Shown here: piece after piece, positions 1 through 12,786 of the stretch
Layout: each line of letters opens with the position of its first letter
Position numbering within the stretch: position 1 is the stretch's first letter
Source: Camellia lanceoleosa
Lineage: Eukaryota; Streptophyta; Magnoliopsida; Ericales; Theaceae
Assembly: GCA_025200525.1 (NCBI GenBank)
Contig: CM045770.1
Location: 89,242,084 to 89,306,083 of the forward strand
Length of the DNA: 64,000 nucleotides
Reading direction: 5' to 3'
Translations under genes and position numbers: made by a program
The notes under the pieces: generated by a model
Told to the model about the DNA's origin: nothing
What the model saw: the letters and a program-made list of their open reading frames with translations, nothing else
The model's database searches: none

Positions 1-96
1 GTCACCGTTGAGGTCACTATAGAGTGGAGAAGGCATGTCGGTGAGATTAGAGATTGATTGGAGTTCGTTGTCAGCGTCGTCGAGGTAGTGTTGGGT
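1..96 (-). other. possible coding remnant at window edge
   Basis: Read on the minus strand from 96 to 1 there is a stop-free stretch of 32 codons of ordinary composition, including YLDDADNELQSISNL and TDMPSPLYSDLNGD. A separate ATG on the same strand at 148 opens in another frame (MEDISPLSSSSPYNTL...). The two frames do not join and there is a stop just upstream of the first. It could be the edge of a host gene lying left of the window, a captured fragment, or chance. I do not recognise the protein. Confidence 0.2.
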
Positions 97-180
97 TTAA
101 GAGGGTGTTATAAGGAGAAGAGGAGGAGAGAGGAGAGATGTCTTCCATGGAAGGTGATAACGTCGATGCACTCCGAATAT

Positions 181-471
181 AGAGGTTTCGGTTTAGGCCC
201 GACCCATTTCTTACTTTGAATCCAAAAATCCATGTTCTTAACTATTGTTCATCTCATGTTCATCTTGTTGCTAGTTGAATTTGATTATTTAGGAGTTATG
301 GATGTATTTGAAGCAAGTTTAGAGTTAGCTTTTCAAAAGAATTGTTGCCCAAATTTTTGATTGTTCGCTCGAGCGGTTTTTCTTACGCTCGAACGGTCTT
401 TTACAATCTACAAAACTATTGGAAGTAAGGTATTTTCACTCGAGTGGTATTTCTTGTGCTCGAGTGGTCGT
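181..471. other. unresolved sequence with CTCGAGCG motifs, left of large LTR copy A
   Basis: Non-coding. From about 365 to 471 it carries four imperfect copies of CTCGAGCGG or CTCGAGTGG, alternating with short T-rich stretches. The same motif type resumes right after copy A (4490-4580), so copy A inserted into this sequence. The motif is otherwise seen only in solo LTRs D1 and D2, which suggests this is another LTR of related type. Its start cannot be fixed inside the window. Confidence 0.45.
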
Positions 472-3400
472 TGTAGACACCCCATTTTTGACCGTCTTTA
501 AGACTTGGTTGTGCTTGTAGGTACACCCAACGGCTGGTTCGATTGCTCGCCCAGCATTCGACTATTGCGGTGGAACGTCACTGGTTCGGGTTTTCAAAAC
601 CTTGTATCCATTTTGTCTCATTTTTGGACCCTGACTTAGTCCTTTCAAGGTGGGCCTGCAGTGCCATGGCTTGCCTCGCCGCCATCTGGTGAACACTGCC
701 GACCATCACAGTGGCATCACGGCCATTGCCGATAGCCTAAGACTTCTATTTCAGCTGGTTTTCGGGAAGATCTTTTGTACCAGCTGGATTCCTCATATCT
801 GCCCTCTATATACGTGTATGGAGGGATCAAAGCCAAGAAAAACTTGTTCAAGAAGCTTAAGCTTTGCTTTGTTCTATATAAGGAAGGGTCCTCTTCCTTA
901 GCCAGGGGCTGAGCTTTTAAAAAAGCCAAAAAAGCTTCCTCTCTCTATATGATGTGTGTTTTGTGCCTTAAAAGTTAGATTTCTTTTCACTTTTTCACTA
1001 CAAGCCATAGCACCACACCTCCATCACTCATTCCAGCATCTTGGAGGCCTTTTGCAGAGGTTGAAAGCACCATTCCTTGGTCCAAAAGCTGCTGGAGGCT
1101 TAGTCTACAAGGGTTAGTCTCCTTTCCCTCTCTTTTGGCTCTTTCTTTGCATGCAATTTTAGCCTTTGTTTCTTACACTTTTGGACTCCGACCCAAACTG
1201 GAAATAGTCATATTTTGAGCTCATATCCATATTTGATTTAGGGTCTTTCTCTGTTTGAGGTTTCCTTCTCACCCTTTGTGTTTAAACTCTCTTTTAGGCC
1301 TATTTTTGCATGGTATTTTAGGCTTATTTGTGTGCTATTTTAGACTTGGTCATAAACTGTGAAGTGGCTTTTTTTGAGCCCCTCTTCAACTTTGTTGAAA
1401 GGATCTCCTCTGTTTGAAGACAGATACTACCACTTTCCTCTTTACCCCTCTTTTAGGCCCTTTTCTTACATGCTAGTTTAACCTTACTTGTGATTATTTT
1501 TGTGGTTTGATGTAAACTGTAAAGTGACTTATTTTGGCTCTTCACCATTTGGGGCCAGCTGCTGTCCATTGTATCTATTCTCACTTTTAGGGCCATTTTT
1601 GCAAGATAGATTAGCCATATTTGTATTCATTTTTGAGACTTATTATAAACTGGAAAAGGGCTTGTTTTGATATCATCTTCATGTTTTATTAAGGTTCCAT
1701 TTTTGTTTGAGGTCATATGCTATCTTGTATGCTTGGTTGCCTCCCATTTTGAGCCTTACATCCTAGCCCTTGTTGCATGCCTTGTTTGACCTTCTAGCCA
1801 CTAGAATCCAATGGATTTCCAACGGCCTTGATGCTGTTTTGAACCTCCAAATCAGAGGGGGGTGACCCCCTCTCACCTTGGCTTGTTTGATGGCCATCTT
1901 GGCCTTTCAAAGTGACCCCATCTTGTATGCTTCCTAGTCACATTCTAGGGTCAATTTGTTGAGTTTTGGGACTACCATATTTGATTTTCAAATTTGATTT
2001 GGGGCTGCCACATGTCTATCTTGTATATGCTTAAGAATCCCTTTGTATGCCCTCTAAAGGAGCCCCTCATTTGTGCATGTGTTGGCTGTCTTTCCATGTG
2101 TATTTGGGCGTATTTTGGCATGCTTTATTCACTAAATTTTTCTAGTTTGGTGAGTGCTCACTTGCTTCATGTACTTGCTATGTAAACTATGTTTGCTCGC
2201 CAAAATTGCATGCTAATTTAAACCATCTTGCTAGCACCTTTTGGCCACACTTTAAACTGGAAAAGTTCATGTTTTGGGACTGCCTTGACTCTTTCTTCAT
2301 GCTTCATGTTCAAATAATGCATGCTTTGTATAGCTATAAGTCATTCCATGTGCCTAGTTTTGAGTTTCGGGTCTCACCTCATGCATCGGGTGCCATGTTT
2401 TCATGATTCGGGGATGTTTAGCATCATATTTCAGTGCTGAAATTTGCTTGTTTACATACCATGTTCCATGCCTTACCAAGCTTTGGTAGAGTGGCATTCG
2501 CGCCTTAGGTTCGGTCCTCGGTTTGCGTGCACGCGTGCATGCATTTCGAGTGTCTCATTTTCATCTAATGGCCACTTATGTGAGTGTGGCTGAGGTCCAC
2601 TCGTATTGGTGTAAGTCCATTATGTATTGTGTATGCCATTTCATTTCATAGCATTGTGTATGCTAGGTTGCATGTTAGCGCATTGTGTTTGTCATGTTAC
2701 CTCGTGCATCGTGTATGCCATTTCATAGTATTGTGCATGTTAGGTTATATCTTAGTTGCATTCATGCATGTCATGCATCTTGCATTGTGTTTGGGGGTAG
2801 GAGTTAGCCCGAGCACGGGGAAACGAAGGACGTTTCGTACTTCGAGTGACGGAACGTGTCTCAATTTCCAGTCATCGACACTCCGGATTATCCATGATGG
2901 AGTTTAGGTATTGTTATATTTTCATGTGCATTCGTTTCATATCGAGTTGTCCAAATCGACTCCTCGGCCATCATGCATTGATATGCTTGATTGGTGGCAC
3001 GAGGATCGAGGACTACACTCCCTGAAGGGTAGTCAAGCATACATATGTGAAAATACATTGCCATGCTCCTTTCCTGCTCTCTGTTGCAGCAAATCAAGAA
3101 TCAGCAGCCTTCCGGAGCTTGGCACGCATTCCAAGAACAATTGCAAACAGAGGCTAATTAGGGCATTGCAGTGGATTTCCGTGCAAGGCAACCCGAGCAT
3201 TCATCATTCATCATTCAGAACAGAATCGAGACAGTCCCTAGCTTGCATGCTAGTTTATAGCTTTCCTAGTTAATTTGTTAATTAATTAGGGTTTTGTACT
3301 TATTCGGACTGTATTTATTTGGGACTGTATTATTTATTCGGACCCTCCGAGCGAGGGCAATGTTGTAATAAGTGTGCATGTGTGTGATATATGTCTTCCA

Positions 3401-4459
3401 ACCCCACGTCTTTCTCCCTTTTATTTACCAGCTTATGATGGTTAGATTAGGGTATGTTTCAATTAGCATACAATATGATAGCATGTTTGCATTCATTTAT
3501 CTATTTTGCATGCACCGGGCTCGGCGCATCATACTAACTGCATTTGTATTTCAATTTCAAGTTGAATACTTGTTATCTATAGCATTTCATATGCCATGTT
3601 TAGAATAGCAGAGCCTGCTATAGTTGCATTTTTGCATGTGTTGCATTAGGCATTTCTGTATAGTTAGGATCACGCATGGATTTCTAATCAGCTTCTATTT
3701 TGGCTTGGAGTACTCGGTGAGTTTTTACGCTTTAGCATCCTTGCATGCGTGTGAGTGACTGCCATGATAGCATGCTTACCATGAGACTATATACTTATGT
3801 GATATATCTACCTAAATGCCTGTAGGTAAAGGTTGGGTTATCTGAATTGGAGTAATGCATTGACTGTGAGTTTTAAGCCCACTAGATAGTGGAAAAATCA
3901 TCTTTTCTAAGCCCATCTGAGGGTGGCAAAATCTGCATTTTAAGCCTACTTGCGAGTAGCAAACCATCTTTCAAAAACAAACATGAAATGTTTTGTTCCA
4001 ATTCAGGCGATCCGGTCTATACTTGTATGCTGTGCGCATCACATAGTAAATTTAGGCTAATAACCGGAATAAGAACACACAATATTTTCAAAACTTGATA
4101 TCATAGTTAGTAGAGGCCGATCTTTGATCGGGCGAGAGGGGGTGCTCATAGCTGACCTTCCCCAATCGTACCCAAGTTCCCGAGCCGAGGCAACTTTGGT
4201 GATGACGGACACGTGGACTTAGGCAACGAGTTAGGGTTTCCTAAATTTCTCAAAAATAAAATATTTAGGTGGCGACTCTGTATCTGGCGAAGCAGTCCAT
4301 GTTTGGCACTTCTTTCTAAAAAAATCTATTTTTCTCAATACGATTTGTCGGATTTGGACTCTTTGGTTCAGATTAAGAACCGTGACATTTGAGTCTGAAT
4401 CAGAGTAACCCCAAAAGAACAGAGCGACTCATCCTCTCGGGCGTCGGGACGCGTCTCTT
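472..4459 (+). mobile_element. large solo LTR (or LTR-only derivative), copy A
   Basis: Begins TGTAGACACCCCATTTTTGA, the same end as copies B (10972-15752, reverse) and C (37782-42066). Long blocks are shared with both, for example the G-rich segment near 2795-2895, the purine/pyrimidine block at 3290-3420 and the 4100-4400 region. No gag or pol coding is visible. The 3' end is diverged: where copies B and C end GACGTCTACA, this copy reads GCGTCTCTTCGT, so the end is uncertain by a few tens of bases. The base run before the start is GTCGT and the run after the end contains TCGT, so a TSD is plausible but not clean. A TATA box lies about 400 bp in. The element carries no coding capacity, as expected for a solo LTR of a Ty3/Gypsy-type family with very long LTRs; the lineage is inference. 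Confidence 0.7.
874..883 (+). promoter_or_regulatory. TATA box of large LTR copy A
   Basis: CTATATAAGG about 400 bp from the LTR start, followed downstream by C/T-rich sequence. The equivalent positions in copies B (14563-14570, reverse) and C (38778-38786) also carry a TATA box, supporting a U3 promoter in this family. Confidence 0.5.
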
Positions 4460-6085
4460 CGTGTCCGAACTTTTGGGAGGGGGTCATTGTGCGCTTGAGC
4501 GGTGTTTTTGGTCGCTCGAGCAGTGTCACTTATTGTGTCAAATGCTCAAGTTGTGTTTTGGTCATTCGAGCGGTCTATTCGTATATCACTTTCTCTCTTA
4601 ACCTATTGATGTCTACATCTTACCCCTTTGGCGAAAAAGATAAAGTACGTCGAGAGCTTTATTTTAATCAAAGGAGTTATCATTTTCGGCTCTGCCAACT
4701 TTTATTCTCTCTTGTCTTCTACTTTTGAGGTAGGGATATCTTCAACCTTTGATATAATTTTTACCTTAGTTATTTGTTTATTGATAGAATCTAGTGATTT
4801 GAGAATTTTAGGTTAAATCTAGGGTTTGGTCTTGAATTGAAAAAGATAGATTTTCAAATGGATTCTCGAGAAAGGTTATGGGAATGCGTTTATGGTTGAG
4901 ATATGTTAAAATAGTGGATTTCTTTACTAAAAATTGATTTTGTAAGTAAAGAGAGTTTTTGTTGTAAAATTATGGATATTTGGTTTGTGAAAGAAAATGG
5001 AAAATGATGTTGGGTTTGCTAAGAATGGAACAATATATATGTTGATGATGATGGTGGAGTTGGATATATAATATCACTCCCATTTTGAAAATGAAGAGAT
5101 TATATTTGTTGTTGAAAAATTATCTGTTGTATAGAAATATCTGTTTTGGGCTATCGGAGGAGGGTAGTTTTGATTGTTATAGAAATTACATAATGATTAG
5201 ATGAATTGAAACTAATCACTCATACATCTTGCATTGAGCATTATTGCATACTTAAACATTGAAAATGTTTTGTTTTAAGAAAAAGAGGTAATTACCTTGG
5301 TGAATCTAGTTATGGAGTGTAGTTGTGATTGTTATGTTGGCTTGTGTATCCTTGGTGAAAGTTTAGAAACTCACATGGCTAGGTGCCGATCATTCTGGTT
5401 AGTATCGGTAAAATGACTTTGATAGTGCTTATATAGCTTACTAGCAGACACATACCTAGAGATTTTCGATGTTTTATATCCACTACCCTGTTTTCTATTA
5501 TAAAAGGATTTCTATTATAAAAGGATTATTTTCATGAAGTGATATATAATCTGGCATTGCATAGCTTTGAGATGGAAAATGTGAAATATTTGACAAATGA
5601 CATATATGTGCATTCACTTTATGACTTTGTTAAGATTCATCTATTGTGTTAAAGCATCTCTACTGGCTTTTGGCTCACCTTATGTAAAAAATAACTTTCA
5701 AGTGTTGATGATATGCTTTCACTAAGTACATAGCTTGGGAGGAATTGAGAGCCAAGAGCTTTATTTGTTTTATTTGATGTAATTATTTTTATATAAGCCT
5801 TGGGCTTTAATTGTATTGAGTTGAACACATTTTGATGTACCAAAACATTAACTTAGAAATATGTAGCCATTAGGGTATATAATTATTTGATATTTCATTT
5901 ATTTAAAATTCATATATCCATGTCATATGTTATAGATTCAGGATTTAAGATTTATGAATATATATACACATATGTCATCTTTTGTATCATCAAGTTTATA
6001 AATGGAATATAAGATATGATATTATTGATCAATTGTAAGGAATATTATGAGATGGGCTATTGTTATTATTTTGAGGCGTTACACC
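4460..6085. other. unresolved non-coding sequence between large LTR A and solo LTR D1
   Basis: Continues the CTCGAGCG-motif sequence interrupted by copy A: CTTGAGCGG, CTCGAGCAG and TTCGAGCGG occur at 4490-4585. The rest is AT-rich without coding signal. It ends GAGGCGTTACA just before solo LTR D1, which is a plausible LTR 3' end (CA). I infer it is the 3' part of another LTR; its other end is not identified. Confidence 0.35.
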
Positions 6086-8437
6086 TGTAACAACTCTCGT
6101 ACTGATTACCGTTAAACCACTGAATTATCTACTGATTACTGCTAAACTGAACTGATAATGACTGATAAGTGAACTAGATGAACTACGGAACAGACTGAAT
6201 GGAACTGAAACTGAAATTTAATAAGTTGTCTGTTATATTGCATATTGTATCTGTTTGCTTGAATGATTATCTGTTTGAGTTTATGTGTTTAAACTGCTAA
6301 TCGAAGGCCTTATCGGCGGCCGATTTAGAAACCGTTTGAAGTTTTAGGATCAGTAGAATATTTCTGATTTAATGGTATATTTATCTGAAAATTGATTAGG
6401 AATGATTAAATTAGATTAAATAAAGCCAATTAAAGAGTTTGATTTAATTACGTTATTGCCACTTAGTGGCCACTACATCACACACACTTAGAGACTTGTT
6501 TACACTTTGGTCACAACATTTGATCAGCCCTTTCTTGCTTTCCAACCGACCCTAGAAGAGGTTAGAGAGAGAGAGAATTATTCTTGTTGAAATTGCTAAG
6601 AGAACTTGAAGATTTGAGGCATGGATTGCTAGATTGAGCTCCTAGACTTGTGATTGAGACTTAGGTGAGTGAATTCATCTTCTCCTTGTTGAGTTTAAAC
6701 TTGTTCTTGCATGTTTCATGCTAAATTGATGAACTAAGTCATGTTTTAAGCTTAGCATATGAGATTGAAGTCAAATTCTTGCATGCATGTTAATATTGTT
6801 GGGTTTTGAGTTAAGTTCATGGCAATTTGTCACATGCATGTTCATAGTATTGTTATAGTCCATGTTTTCAACTTGCTTTTCAAAGAATTGAGCTCATTTG
6901 AGCATAATTGGAAGCTTAAAATTGTTTTGAATGCATGCATGTCATGTTTGAGCATTGTTCTTGAAAATGGTTTGAAATTGAGTTTGATTGAAACACCCTT
7001 GGGCCTTGATTTCTTAAATTGAGCTTTAAAACTTGTTATTCCATGTGTTTGAAAGAGTTTTTCAAAAAATGGGCCCAAGAGGATCGGATTTGGAGCATTG
7101 AAACTTGGTTTGAAACTCAGAGGTTGAATCTGGATTTTCCAGACTTCGGCGCCGAAGTGTTGCCGAAAGGGAATTCATGCTCCCAGCATTTCTTCACATT
7201 GTTTTACAGTCCGCTCGAGCGGAGAGTTTCACGCCGGCGGAAATCGCGATCCAAAGATCTTGCATCAGGCATCGGCCGCCCGAAGGGACCTTTGTTGGCC
7301 TGTCCGTTCGAGCGGGGAAGTTGATGCTCGAGCGGAGGCCCTGTTTTCTGAAAATTCTGAAACTGATTTCTGTGCACATTTTTGCATCCTCATCCCATCC
7401 TAGGCATTCTTGGGCCTAGTTTAAGGCATCTTAATGAGGATTTAGACATAGAACCACACCGAGGAATTTAGGGATTTAATTATATCCTTCCGACTGTGAA
7501 CTTAGTGTGTGTTCTATTTGTTAACTATTTAGGGTTGGCTCTCGGGGACGCGCTCTAGCTGCTATTAGCTCAATCTCTGTGAGTAACAGATTGTGTAAAG
7601 ATATGTTCAAATGGTTATATTTTGAATACTGAACTGAACTGTTTATTGAACTGATATCGTTTATTGAATGAATGTATGTCTGATTAATCAGACAGGCATC
7701 CTTAGCACCCAGTTATTGGATCGTTATGAGCTCTGTTGGTTTCCTTGCGAAACCATACTGTTTACTGATTGATGATCATCATTATTGTTGGGTTGGGTTC
7801 ATGGTCCTTTGGACCCTCATGTTTATAGGCTAATGGATGTACCACATATGACCGATTGATTGAAATACTGATTGACTGAAATACTGAAAGATTGAAATAC
7901 TGTATGATGAATTGATTTCATTACTGTAAGGGACATTAATTCATAACCTCTTTACACGTTATGTTATTCACTGGGCTTTAACTCACTGTTTATATATATA
8001 TGTAGGTTCTCAAAGAACTGGAGCTAGAGCGTGTGATTGGTCCCCGCTTTGTCAAGCTTGCCCTATCGCCTCATGCGAGGTTCCGAGTTGCCATGTTATG
8101 GCTTGGGGTGTTTTGTGTCCCTATCGGTCTCCTACTTGTTTTGTACCGTTGTATAGACCGTTCTTTTTTCTTTATCTTGTCGTCTAGGGATTTGATCCCC
8201 GTCGATCGCTTGTAAATGATTGTATAGATCAGATATGGATTGTCGCTTTTGAACTGCTCAATGCATAAAAATGTTTTTGACATACGATTTTCACACCGAT
8301 GGACACTAGTTATTTATCGCTTTTGGCTTCCGCCAGCCCTTGCTGTTTGATTGTATTATCGTCAGAGGCCTTTGGTAATCTCGGATTACTGGCCAGTTAC
8401 GGTGCTAAACCCATAGGGCCGGGTTTGGGTCGTGACA
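6086..8437 (+). mobile_element. solo LTR D1
   Basis: A 2352-bp sequence beginning TGTAACAACTCTCG and ending TTTGGGTCGTGACA, flanked by a perfect 5-bp duplication ACACC at 6081-6085 and 8438-8442. TG...CA ends, a 5-bp TSD, no internal region and no coding make this a solo LTR, the product of recombination between the LTRs of a former full element. A reverse-oriented relative is D2 (43006-45543), with the same ends and the same CTCGAGCG cluster in the middle. The family is not recognised. Confidence 0.85.
7211..7335. repeat. CTCGAGCGG motif cluster inside solo LTR D1
   Basis: Contains CCGCTCGAGCGG (a perfect 12-bp palindrome), GTTCGAGCGG and GCTCGAGCGG within 125 bp. The same motif in higher number sits at the equivalent position of D2 (44218-44535). 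Confidence 0.75.
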
Positions 8438-8442
8438 ACACC

Positions 8443-8575
8443 AAAAACGATTTCAATCTTAATCATCGCCGTCGTCTGGTGGCTACTACAACGGAGGAAG
8501 AGCCATCGGTGGTGTCGTCTTCGTCGAACGGTAAAGAAGATCGACTAAGATCGGAGTCCGGTGACTGCGACAACT

Positions 8576-8580
<5 letters not shown>
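8443..8580 (+). other. GC-richer, coding-like stretch after solo LTR D1
   Basis: Read forward in the frame of HRRRLVATTTEEEPSV there are about 45 stop-free codons with Ser/Glu/Arg-rich composition, ending in a GA microsatellite. Base composition differs from the surrounding AT-rich DNA. An upstream ATG exists only inside the D1 LTR (8299), so an ORF spanning both is not a real gene. It may be a remnant of a host exon or UTR into which D1 inserted. No family is recognised. Confidence 0.25.
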
Positions 8581-8616
<36 letters not shown>

Positions 8617-8636
8617 TTTATAGGACTGTGTATGTG

Positions 8637-8697
<61 letters not shown>
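8579..8697. repeat. (AG)n and (AT)n(AG)n microsatellites
   Basis: A run of AG dinucleotides at 8579-8614 and a compound (AT)n then (AG)n run at 8637-8696, separated by a 22-bp unique spacer. Confidence 0.95.
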
Positions 8698-8698
<1 letters not shown>

Positions 8699-9050
8699 GT
8701 TTTTGTCATTTTGTCTACGCCTGTCCTTTTGGAAAAAAATATTTCAATTTCTGAACTTTTGGATGAAAAAAAAATTCAATATTAGATTTATGGATTGAAT
8801 GCCCTTTTTTTATTTTATTTTATTTTATTATTTTTGTACAAAATGAAATTATCACCACCATTTAACCTTAACTTGACTTGGATATACACATAATAATAAT
8901 ATATGTACATATATTTGTGACATCAAAATTGCCTTACAACCTAAATGTTAATGTAATTAAAAAGGAATAATCGACTGCATTATGTAAACTTAAAAAATGT
9001 GTAAAGTGCTGTCGGGAATGCGCAAAGTAAGATTAAGATATGATCCATAA
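8698..9050. other. AT-rich intergenic DNA
   Basis: No gene or recognisable repeat beyond short A- and T-runs. Confidence 0.6.
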
Positions 9051-9406
9051 GAGCATCTCCAATGCACTAGGCATATAACACTTGTTAGTTAAAATGCCTA
9101 GTGTGATTCACTTTTTTCAATTCCAATGCACTAGGCATATGATTAGGCATTTTGGCTCAACTCATATTCACTAGCTACATGTAGCTAGCCGTCAACGCTA
9201 GGCAAAATGTATTCAATCATTAGGATCATTTCCCTCCATCTTTATTATTGACGTGGCATTCTATAAAATTAATAGTATTTGGATAAATAACTAAAATAAA
9301 GAGCATGGTTGGAGTAAAAATATAAAACAATTGATAGGCAAAATAAAATATATATTTTATAGTAATATTTAGATAGGTAAAATGCCTACTACCGTTGGAG
9401 ATGCTC
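9051..9406. mobile_element. MITE, PIF/Harbinger (Tourist) type
   Basis: A 356-bp non-coding element with terminal inverted repeats GAGCATCTCCAA at the left and TTGGAGATGCTC at the right, flanked by TAA on both sides (9048-9050 and 9407-9409). A 3-bp TAA/TTA duplication and a GAGCATCTCC-type terminus are typical of PIF/Harbinger MITEs. The TIR similarity continues inward (TAGGCAT on both arms). It would depend on a transposase encoded elsewhere. Confidence 0.85.
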
Positions 9407-9409
9407 TAA

Positions 9410-10944
9410 CGTAGAGGTTGTGCAAGGGTGAGGCAACTTTTCTACTTTAGAAGAGAAAAGAAAAATCTTCACCAAGAAAATATTAAAAGAATTACACTAC
9501 TTTTTATGTTTTTTTGATGCGTTTTGCGAAAGAATAACTTTTCTAACTTTTATTTTCCTAACCAAACATTCTTATATTTGGAAAGAACTAAAAAGTTGTA
9601 GAATAAGGGTTTCAAAATGAATAATTCACAATGTAACTAAAGTGAAAGTAAAAAAGAAAAACTATGAAAAGCATAAATAAGCATCTCTTCTTTAAACCTT
9701 AAAGATGTTTTTACTTTAGAATCACCAAATGATTTTACTTTAGAATCACAAATGATCATTGTCTTTGCAACTTTAAGTTAAACCCCGTTAAGCATAAGTA
9801 GATAATTTGTCGATAATGGCTTTTGAAATGTATCTCCCCGCCATTTTTGAAAAGAAAAACCTACCAGTTTATTAGTATCGTATTCTGTTATACTTTTGAG
9901 TTATTTCTTTCATTCCTTTTTTCGATCTCTTAAAGGAAGAAGACTCCATCTTAGACTGCTTTATTTATTTTATTTTTTTCCTTTTTCTTTCTTTTTTTTC
10001 CTTATTTATTTATTTATTTATTTTTCTTTTTCTTCTTTGAACTTTCTTCCTTTGTTTTCTTTTTCCTTTATCTGTGTGATCCCCGTATGTCGATCCCAAC
10101 ACATTTAATAAATTCCTTTGTTTTAAGAGCTGGCAACATTCTGTTTTTCTTTTTGAAATATTGATTTCTTTATTTTAATATATATATATATATATTACAC
10201 AAAATCAGATCTTTTGTATTGTTAACTTCTCTAGAAGTGGAAAAGAAAGCTATGGCATCGAAACTTTTTTTTTTTCCTTTTTCTTTTAGTTTTGATATAT
10301 ATATATTTTTAAATAACTTCTTTCAAAGTTGATGTGCATGGAAGCCTGTGATGTGTGAGAAGAACAAAACAACAAAAAGAACCATCAACAAACACAAATT
10401 TTCTAAATTTTTATTCAAATCAAAATTGAATAAGCTTTACAATCTTATCTATAATAGTAGAAAACCCACAAATTGACCAGGAAATGAAAAACATATCAAT
10501 TTCTTAATAAACATTAAACATAAAATGATTAAGAAAATATTAAAAATGACAAATTTATTTGCTAAATTTAGATATTATGGATTAAATAATGGGTACTCAA
10601 GCCAGAGATTCATTCATGAAACTTTGGGCAAATAGGCCAAATCTTAAATCTTTTTAGGCTAAAAGGGCATTGATTTGTTCAAAAGTTTACCTATCTATCT
10701 AAATGTCATATATTTGTTCATGTGTTACCCATCTGTCCAAATGTCACATATTTGTACACGTATCACTTGTCTATGTAATGTTGCGTATCTGTCCACCTCA
10801 TCGATACCACTGCTAGCCATCATTGGTTGTCGTCCTCTAGCCACCAGTGACTTTTGTCTAATGTCCTTATCCTTAAAAAAATTAAATTTTTGACTAAAAT
10901 AACATATGACGCCATAGGTGTGGAACTTGTAACCAATTAACCCT
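9410..10944. other. AT-rich intergenic DNA
   Basis: About 1.5 kb with many T-rich runs (notably 9960-10050 and 10265-10290), a short TA microsatellite near 10180-10195 and no convincing coding region. Nothing else supported. Confidence 0.6.
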
Positions 10945-10962
10945 TATATAAACATGTTCTTA
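10945..10962. repeat. left target-site duplication of LINE-1
   Basis: TATATAAACATGTTCTTA, repeated exactly at 21613-21630 after the LINE 3' end. The AT-rich first bases may belong to the tail, but at least AAACATGTTCTTA is unambiguous. Confidence 0.85.
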
Positions 10963-12786
10963 AAAAGATGGTGTAGACGTCCCCGAACGCATCCCGGGGG
11001 AAAAGAGTGCGAGTCCCCCCCCGGTTCTGGTTTGATATTGGGTCTACTACAGTTCGAAGGACTCAAATGTCACGGTTCTTAATCTTGAACCAAAGAGTCC
11101 AAATCTGGCAAATCGTTTTGAGAAAAACAGATTTTTAGAAAAGAAGTGCCAAACATGGACTGCTTTACCAGATACAGAGTCGCCACCTAAATATTTTTTA
11201 ATGGGAAATTTAGGAAACCCTGACTCGGTGCCAAAGGCCACGTGTCCGTCATCACCAAAGTTGCCTCGGCTCAGGAACTTGGGTACGATTGGGGAAGGTC
11301 ACTTCGTGAGCACTTCGCCGCTTGGCCAAAGACCGGCCTCTACTAACCATGATATCTGTTTTTGAAAACATTGTGAGTTCTTATTCCGGTTATTAGCCTA
11401 GGTTACTATGTGATGCGCACAGCATATAAGTATAGACTGAGTCGCCTGAATTGGAACAAAACATTTCATGTTTGTTTGTTTGAAAAATGGTTTGATGGTG
11501 CTACCCGCAGGTAGGCTAAGACGCGGATTTGCCACCCTCAGGTGGGCTTAGAAGAACAATGGTTTTGCCACTTTCTAGTGGGCTTAAAACAAACATTTGA
11601 TGAATTGTCCCAATTCAAATAACTCAACCTCCACCCACAGGCATTCAAGGCAGTTATATCACATAAGCATTTAGCCTCATGGTAAGCATGCTTTTCATGG
11701 CAGTCACTCACACGCATGCAAGGATCCTAAAGCATAAAACTCACCGAGTACTCCAAGCCAAAACAGAAGCTTGTTAGAAATTCATGCATGGACCTAAGCA
11801 TATTGAAATGTCTAATGCAACACATGCAAAGATGCAAACTATAGCAGGCTCGGCTATTCTAAACATGGCATATGAAATGCTACGGCTAACACGTGTTCAA
11901 TTTGGAATTGAAATACAAATACAGTTTGTATGATGCGCCGAGCCCGGTGCGTGCAAAACAGATGAATGATGCAAACATGTCATTACATCAGATGCTAATT
12001 GAAATATGCCCTATATCTAACCATCGTAAGCGGGTAAATAAAAGGGAAGAAAGACGTGGGGTTGGAAGACATACATCACACTCACGTACACTTATTACAA
12101 TTATGCCCTCGCGCAGAGGGTCCGAATAAATAATACAATCCCGAATAAAAGAATAATACAGTCCAAATATTACAGTCCAAATAATATACAAATTCCTAAT
12201 TAATTAACAAATTAAGTAAGAAAAAACTGTAAACTGGCATGCAAGCCAGGGGATGCCTTGACTCCGCTCTGGATAATGAAATGATGCATGTTGAGCTGCT
12301 TTGCGCGGAAATCCACGGCGATGCCCCGATTAGCCTCTGTTTGCAATGTTTCTCGAAATGCGTGTCAGACTCTGAAAAGTTGCTGATTCTTCATTTTGCT
12401 GCAACAGAGAACAGGAAAGGGACATAGCAATGTATTTCACAAATATATGCATGCCTCGATCCTCGTGCCACCAATCACGCATTTCGATGTATGATGGCCG
12501 AGGAATCGGATTGCACAACTCAATATAGGATGAATGCACATGAATGCTACAACAAAACCTAACTCCATCACGGGTAATCCGAAGTGTCGGTGACTTGGGA
12601 ATTGAGACCCGTTCCGTTGCTCGGAGTGCGAAACGTGCCTCGTTTTTCGTACACGATGCAATATGCATGATATGCATGAAATGTAACTAAAATACAATTC
12701 TAGCATGCACAATGCTATGAAAATGAGATGCCTCGAAATACGTGCACGCGGGTACGCAAACTGAGAAAATGATCCTAAGGTATAAA

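Noticed and set aside
2584..3273. ORFs of 107-120 codons in large LTR A and the related ones at 12330-12799 and 40409-40660
   Set aside because: They are not conserved in frame among the three copies, and frameshifts and stops differ between copies, so this block is conserved DNA, not protein.
8299..8637. 112-codon ORF ending in an (Arg-Glu)n tract
   Set aside because: Its first 46 codons lie in the end of solo LTR D1 and its end in an AG microsatellite; only the middle could be a remnant of real coding sequence.
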